Assembly (NCBI GenBank): GCA_045545435.1
Contig: JAZQAV010000181.1
Span: forward strand, 1 to 17,788
Origin: UMGS1502 sp045545435
Lineage (GTDB): Bacteria; Actinomycetota; Coriobacteriia; Coriobacteriales; Eggerthellaceae
Length of the DNA: 17,788 nucleotides
Reading direction: 5' to 3'
The translations under genes were made by a program, and so were the position numbers. The notes under the pieces were generated by a model. The model was given only the letters and a program-made list of their open reading frames with translations. It had not been told where the DNA came from and searched no databases. Of this stretch, positions 13,984-17,788 are shown one piece after another; position 1 is the first letter of the stretch; every line of letters begins with the position of its first letter.

Positions 13984-15087
13984 TTAACGGTAGTAGCGAT
14001 AGTACGCCGCGCAACTACCTTCTGAGGATACCATACACGGACCCACAGGGTTTTCGGGTGAGCACACCTTGTTGAACAACGGACACTCGCTTGGCGTTAT
14101 CACGCTGCGCAGCACGTCGCCGCAGCGGCAACCGCGCGGGTCCTGCGTTGGTTCAACATCCGGTTGAAGGCGCGCAACGGCATCAAAGTCGGCAAATTCG
14201 GGCTTCAGCTTGTAGCCCGAACCGGGGATGGGGCCAAGTCCGCGCCACGTTGCCTCACAGGTATCAAAAACGTCTTCGATGATCTTCTGGGCAACCGGGT
14301 TGCCCTCGGCGCGAACGCCGCGACCATAGGCAATCTCGATTTCCGCTCGTCCCTCGTGCAGCTGGCGCACGATCATGGCTATGCCTTGCAGCACGTCAAC
14401 CGCTTCGAATCCCGTTATAACGCCGGGGATGTGATATTTGTCAGCCAAGAACTGGTAGATGCCCTTGCCCGTAATAGTGCTTACGTGACCAGGCAAAATA
14501 AGCGCATCAAGCTGTACGCCGGGATCGTTGACAATGGCCTCCAAAGCGCCGGGCATATTCTTGTGCGCCGCGAATACGCTGAAGTTCTTAAGGCCCAGCG
14601 CGTGCGCACGGTAAATGGCCATAGCAACCAGCGGCGTGGTGGTTTCAAAGCCAACGCCCACAAACACCACTTCACGATGCGGGTTGTCTTGCGCGATTTT
14701 CAACGCATCCAAGGGAGAATAGCAAATGCGCACGTCACGACCGGCCGCCTGTTCCTTGAGCAGGCTTGAAGTGGAGCCGGGAACGCGCGTCATATCGCCG
14801 AACGTAGTGATGATTACGTTAGGAATACGGCACAGCGCAATAACCGTGTCTATATCATGGTTCGAAGTAACGCATACCGGACATCCCGGACCCGACGACA
14901 GGCGAATGCCCTTAGGCATAAGGTTGCGGATACCGTTGCGCGCGATTGCCACCGTGTGCGTACCGCACACTTCCATAATGGTTGCGTGTTCCGGCGCCAA
15001 ACGCTCGATGGTATCGATGAGCTTACGCGCCAGTTCGGGATCTTTGAAGCGCTTGAGCTCCTCGGTAAGGTTAACGGATGCCTCCAT
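13984..15087 (-). CDS. hypD: [NiFe] hydrogenase maturation protein HypD
   Basis: HypD is the iron-sulphur scaffold on which, with HypC, the Fe(CN)2CO moiety of [NiFe] hydrogenase is assembled. The 367-residue protein shows MEVCGTHT with Cys41, SSGPGCPVCVT with Cys69 and Cys72, FVGVGFETTTP, and a C-terminal cluster region, CRCG followed by Cys335, Cys342, Cys351 and Cys359, which binds the 4Fe-4S cluster. The length is normal. The ATG at 15087 has CAGGAGG nine bases upstream, embedded in the last codons of hypC; only four bases separate the hypC stop from this start, so translation is probably coupled. hypE does not follow in the window; cydB does. All key cysteines are present. Confidence 0.98.
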   Translation of the reverse strand: MEASVNLTEELKRFKDPELARKLIDTIERLAPEHATIMEVCGTHTVAIARNGIRNLMPKGIRLSSGPGCPVCVTSNHDIDTVIALCRIPNVIITTFGDMTRVPGSTSSLLKEQAAGRDVRICYSPLDALKIAQDNPHREVVFVGVGFETTTPLVAMAIYRAHALGLKNFSVFAAHKNMPGALEAIVNDPGVQLDALILPGHVSTITGKGIYQFLADKYHIPGVITGFEAVDVLQGIAMIVRQLHEGRAEIEIAYGRGVRAEGNPVAQKIIEDVFDTCEATWRGLGPIPGSGYKLKPEFADFDAVARLQPDVEPTQDPRGCRCGDVLRSVITPSECPLFNKVCSPENPVGPCMVSSEGSCAAYYRYYR

Positions 15088-15091
15088 GGCT

Positions 15092-15475
15092 TTAAGCCTC
15101 CTGCGGATTGACCTCTTGCTGCGCTACGTCGGAAGCTTCACGCTGATGCACGGTAAAACCAACTTGCTGCGTGGCAAAGCCAACCTGCTGGGGCGCCTCA
15201 AAGCCGGGGACCGTGCATATTTCCTCGGCGTATGTAGGGTTGAACAGCGGATCGTCAACCAGCTCGGCCATCTCTTCGATAAGCTCAAGCGTTTGACGAG
15301 CATATTCGGCATCTACGATTTCAATGGCAAAGCCGGCATGCACCAGCGCGTAATCGCCTACGTTGGCCGAAGGCACCAGGTCAAGCGCAATATCGCGCGT
15401 CGCGCCGTTGGCGCTTACCGTTGCCATGTTGTTCTCTTTAATTGCTACGATTTCCATCGGAATTGCAAGGCACAT
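15092..15475 (-). CDS. hypC: [NiFe] hydrogenase maturation chaperone HypC with a C-terminal extension
   Basis: HypC carries iron between HypD and the hydrogenase large subunit. The N-terminal MCLAIPMEI supplies the essential Cys2, and residues 1-75 form the usual small barrel (NMATVSANGATRDIALDL, VGDYALVHAGFAIEIVD). Family members usually have about 75-95 residues; this one has 127. The extra 40 or so residues contain a duplicated heptad QQVGFAT/QQVGFTV (96-109) and a Gln/Glu-rich end. The ATG at 15475 has an AAGAAGGA site five bases upstream. It is translationally coupled to hypD. The extension appears genuine, since the frame is open and the hypD ribosome-binding site lies in it. Confidence 0.96.
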   Translation of the reverse strand: MCLAIPMEIVAIKENNMATVSANGATRDIALDLVPSANVGDYALVHAGFAIEIVDAEYARQTLELIEEMAELVDDPLFNPTYAEEICTVPGFEAPQQVGFATQQVGFTVHQREASDVAQQEVNPQEA

Positions 15476-15795
15476 ACCGATCCTTCTTTCGTTGAATGTC
15501 GCTCGCGAAAAGGCATAGCGGAAAATGCTCACGCCCGTCTATTGTTCATGCGCATGCTACCACGCTGCGCGCGTTATGGGTCGCCGCGTTTCACGATGCG
15601 TGCAAATAAACACCTGAAGCGGCAGGTCGTATGGTGGCCTGATGGAGAAGGTCGCGCACGTGCGTCGCAAAATGCAATCGCGTGTGGCCACAAAAGCCCA
15701 CAGCCTCTCCGCCTGCTTCAACACGCACGAGAAGCAAAGATGACGGCCCTAAGCTCAGCGTTCACGCGCGAAGCACCCACGCAGGGCAGCGGTCG
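15476..15795. other. Gene-free gap between hypF and hypC
   Basis: These 320 bases hold no gene with a supported start on either strand. They contain short palindromes at 15547-15556 (CATGCGCATG) and 15655-15664 (CGCACGTGCG). No clear promoter or terminator was found. The gap is unusually long inside a hyp cluster, so hypC and hypD may have their own promoter here. Confidence 0.5.
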
Positions 15796-17788
15796 CTAGT
15801 GGGCTTCGCGGGCAGCGTCCAAACGCGCTTGCGCCACCACCGTTTGACCGTATGAAATGCAACCGTCATTGGGGGGCAAATCCGAGTTGAGCGCAACAGT
15901 GAACCCACGTGCCATCAGGGCAGACGCTGAGCGCTCCACCAGGAAGCGATTCATGAACACGCCTCCCGACAGCACCACCGTCGAGATTCCGTACAACGCG
16001 TTTGCAAGCATGGCCACCGTAGCAATGGCATCCACAAAGGCCTGATGGAAGCGAAGCGATATCACCTCAACCGGAACGCCCTGCGCTTTGTCGTCAAGCA
16101 GCGCCTGGAACGTGGTGGCGCAGTCCAAAAGCAGCACCGACGTATCGCGCGCCGTGCTTTTATCGGTGGCGGAGTTTTTGACGATGGAAATAGCGTATCG
16201 CTGCGTAATTTCGGCGGCTTCCTCGGGGGTTGTTGCAAAAGGATCCTCGTGCGCGCGCACGGCGTCCAGCATGATGGCCGCTTCACCTTCGTAACTTGGT
16301 GTGGCGCAAACTCCCAGCAAGGCAGACGCCGCATCGAACAAGCGGCCCACCGACGACGTGAGCGGGGTGTTGATGCCGCGCTCAATCATTTGGTCACATA
16401 TCTGCGCTTCGGTGCCCAGCTTTTCAAAAGCCTCAACCGCGGCAGGATGTTCCAGAAGGTCAAACGCCCAAAGCACACCGTAAGCCATCCGCAGCGGACG
16501 CTTTACCGCAGCCGCACCGCCGGGCATGGGCGCATAAGCGAAGCTTGCGAATCGCTCAAAATCCAGACGATTGGCCAGCAACGCTTCGCCGCCCCATATG
16601 GCACCATCTTCACCGTAGCCCGTTCCATCGAACGCAATGCCGCAAACGGCCTCGTTCATGCCATGCTCACCTAAAACGGATGCGATGTGTGCGTGGTGGT
16701 GTTGCACGTACTCAATAGGAAGGGCCTGTTCATGAGCCCATTTTGTAGACAAGTACTCGGGGTGGCTGTCACAGGCAACCATCGTGGGCTCCAAATCGAA
16801 CAGCACCTGGAAGCGTTTCTTAGCGTCCAGCCATGCGTCAAAAATGTCCGCGTTTTCCATGTCGCCAATATGCTGCGACACGAACGTTTGCGCGCCACGG
16901 CGAAAAGCGAACGTGTTCTTTTGCTCGGGACCTGCTGCAAAAATGCAGGGCCGCAACGCATCGGCGGCATCCTTTTGGGCCGCGCCCTCTTGCGGCGCTC
17001 CGGCAGCCTCTTGCGCATGCGAAGCGCCCGCTTGCTGCAACGCGTCCGCCTGCTGTGAAGCTCCGTCAGGCGCGTTCGCACCCGATTGAGCGGGATCAAC
17101 CAAAGGAGCCGGGGCAAAGCCGCGTGCGCGACGCAAAAACTGCACGGCCCTGTTGGGCTCGCCCAGCTCGTTTGCGCCGCCCAAATCAATAACGCGCAAA
17201 ACCGAATCGTCGTAGCGCGCACGTATCTCGCGATTGTTCCCCAAAATGGCATCGGCTATAGCACCCAAGCGAACCAGGGCTTCTCCGTCATCGGTAACAA
17301 TGGGTTCGTCGTGAACGTTTCCCGAGGTCATCACCAGCACGCCGCTCCCACCCGCTTGCTTGAAGTCGTGAATGAGCAAATGCTGAACGGGCGTAGCAGG
17401 AAGCATCACGCCCAGCTCGGGCAACTTGTCGGCCAAACCAGCGGCAAAATGCGCATCGTCGCGCTTGCGCAACAGCACAATGGGGCGCTGCGGCGATTCC
17501 AGTTGCTGACGTTCAACCTCGTTTACCTGGCACAACGCTTCGCAATCGTCTGCAGAGGCCATCATGGCGGCAAAGGCCTTGCCATCGCGATGCTTACGGC
17601 TGCGCAGCGTTTCCAGCGCACGCTCGTTTGAAGCGTCGCACACCAAATGGAAGCCGCCCAAACCTTTAACGGCCACGATTTTGCCTTCAAGCAGCAACTG
17701 CACGGCGCGCGCGAATATCGCATCGCTGTGTGCAAGGGTGTCGCCCCACTGCAGCGGCCCCACAGCCCTCCCAGCTTCAAGCTCCACC
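15796..17788 (-). CDS. hypF: Carbamoyltransferase HypF, N-terminus beyond the window
   Basis: HypF converts carbamoyl phosphate to a carbamoyl group for transfer to HypE, the source of the cyanide ligands of [NiFe] hydrogenase. The 663 visible residues start inside the protein, just after the zinc-finger part; the acylphosphatase and zinc-finger region (about the first 170-190 residues) lies off the right edge. Visible are the YrdC-like domain (VKGLGGFHLVCDA, RSRKHRDGKAFAAM, VMTSGNVHDEPI) and the Kae1-like domain (ACDSHPEYLSTKWA, VQHHHAHIASVLGEHG, GIAFDGTGYGEDGAIWGGE, VGRLFDAASALLG, LSGGVFMNRFL, PPNDGCISYGQ). Between them, at 16959-17097, sits an unusual Ala/Gln/Gly-rich linker of about 46 residues. 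The frame has no start of its own in the window. Confidence 0.96.
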   Translation of the reverse strand, partial: VELEAGRAVGPLQWGDTLAHSDAIFARAVQLLLEGKIVAVKGLGGFHLVCDASNERALETLRSRKHRDGKAFAAMMASADDCEALCQVNEVERQQLESPQRPIVLLRKRDDAHFAAGLADKLPELGVMLPATPVQHLLIHDFKQAGGSGVLVMTSGNVHDEPIVTDDGEALVRLGAIADAILGNNREIRARYDDSVLRVIDLGGANELGEPNRAVQFLRRARGFAPAPLVDPAQSGANAPDGASQQADALQQAGASHAQEAAGAPQEGAAQKDAADALRPCIFAAGPEQKNTFAFRRGAQTFVSQHIGDMENADIFDAWLDAKKRFQVLFDLEPTMVACDSHPEYLSTKWAHEQALPIEYVQHHHAHIASVLGEHGMNEAVCGIAFDGTGYGEDGAIWGGEALLANRLDFERFASFAYAPMPGGAAAVKRPLRMAYGVLWAFDLLEHPAAVEAFEKLGTEAQICDQMIERGINTPLTSSVGRLFDAASALLGVCATPSYEGEAAIMLDAVRAHEDPFATTPEEAAEITQRYAISIVKNSATDKSTARDTSVLLLDCATTFQALLDDKAQGVPVEVISLRFHQAFVDAIATVAMLANALYGISTVVLSGGVFMNRFLVERSASALMARGFTVALNSDLPPNDGCISYGQTVVAQARLDAAREAH

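Noticed and set aside
14726..15799. 357-codon plus-strand frame opposite hypD, hypC and the hypF-hypC gap
   Set aside because: It lies antisense to well-supported genes, lacks a ribosome-binding site and has no recognisable domain. It is a by-product of GC-rich codon use.
1..17788. tRNA, rRNA or CRISPR features
   Set aside because: No cloverleaf, rRNA-like segment or regularly spaced repeat-spacer array was seen on either strand. The tandem repeats present have no spacers of the right kind.

Overview
The window looks like ordinary chromosome of an actinobacterium, most likely class Coriobacteriia (Eggerthellaceae-like). This is an inference from moderately high GC, Shine-Dalgarno-led genes, a Tat-anchored surface protein with a long disordered N-terminus, and a hydrogenase-maturation locus next to cytochrome bd. 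No sequence search could be run. Nearly every gene is on the minus strand; one (5108-6799) is on the plus strand. There are no RNA genes, CRISPR arrays or complete insertion sequences. The first 110 bases carry a duplicated 17-bp motif that could be the edge of a mobile element.

Layout, left to right. 1-371: non-coding, with two minus-strand terminators, a duplicated 17-mer and a degenerate 20-bp tandem repeat. 372-1043: small two-helix membrane protein. 1044-1470: non-coding repeats and the purC terminator. 1471-2343: purC. 2503-4881: an OmpR-type response regulator followed by its HAMP-type sensor kinase, with a strong hairpin between them. 4882-5107: divergent control region with three TTGT/ACAA palindromes. 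5108-6799: Tat-anchored, probably beta-propeller, exported protein. 6901-8247: purB. 8356-9696: two adjacent single-unit TrkA/RCK potassium-channel regulators. 9835-10626: secreted lysozyme-like wall hydrolase with a long leader. 11034-11837: PspC-domain membrane protein, with a 25-bp tandem repeat past its stop. 11923-12765: CorC/HlyC CBS-domain protein. 12866-13903: cydB. 13984-17788: hypD, hypC and hypF (hypF runs off the right edge).

The genes fall into groups. HypF, HypC and HypD make and carry the Fe(CN)2CO group of [NiFe] hydrogenase. cydB sits where hypE or another hyp gene might be expected, with no cydA beside it. The two-component pair and the divergent exported protein may form an envelope-signalling unit. 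The wall hydrolase, PspC protein and CorC-like protein are also envelope or ion-homeostasis genes. purB and purC serve purine synthesis but are separate transcription units.

Most of the window is housekeeping. I see no clearly new multi-gene system. The points most worth a second look are the palindrome cluster between the two-component genes and the exported protein, the HypC tail and HypF linker, the cydB without cydA, and the degenerate intergenic repeats.
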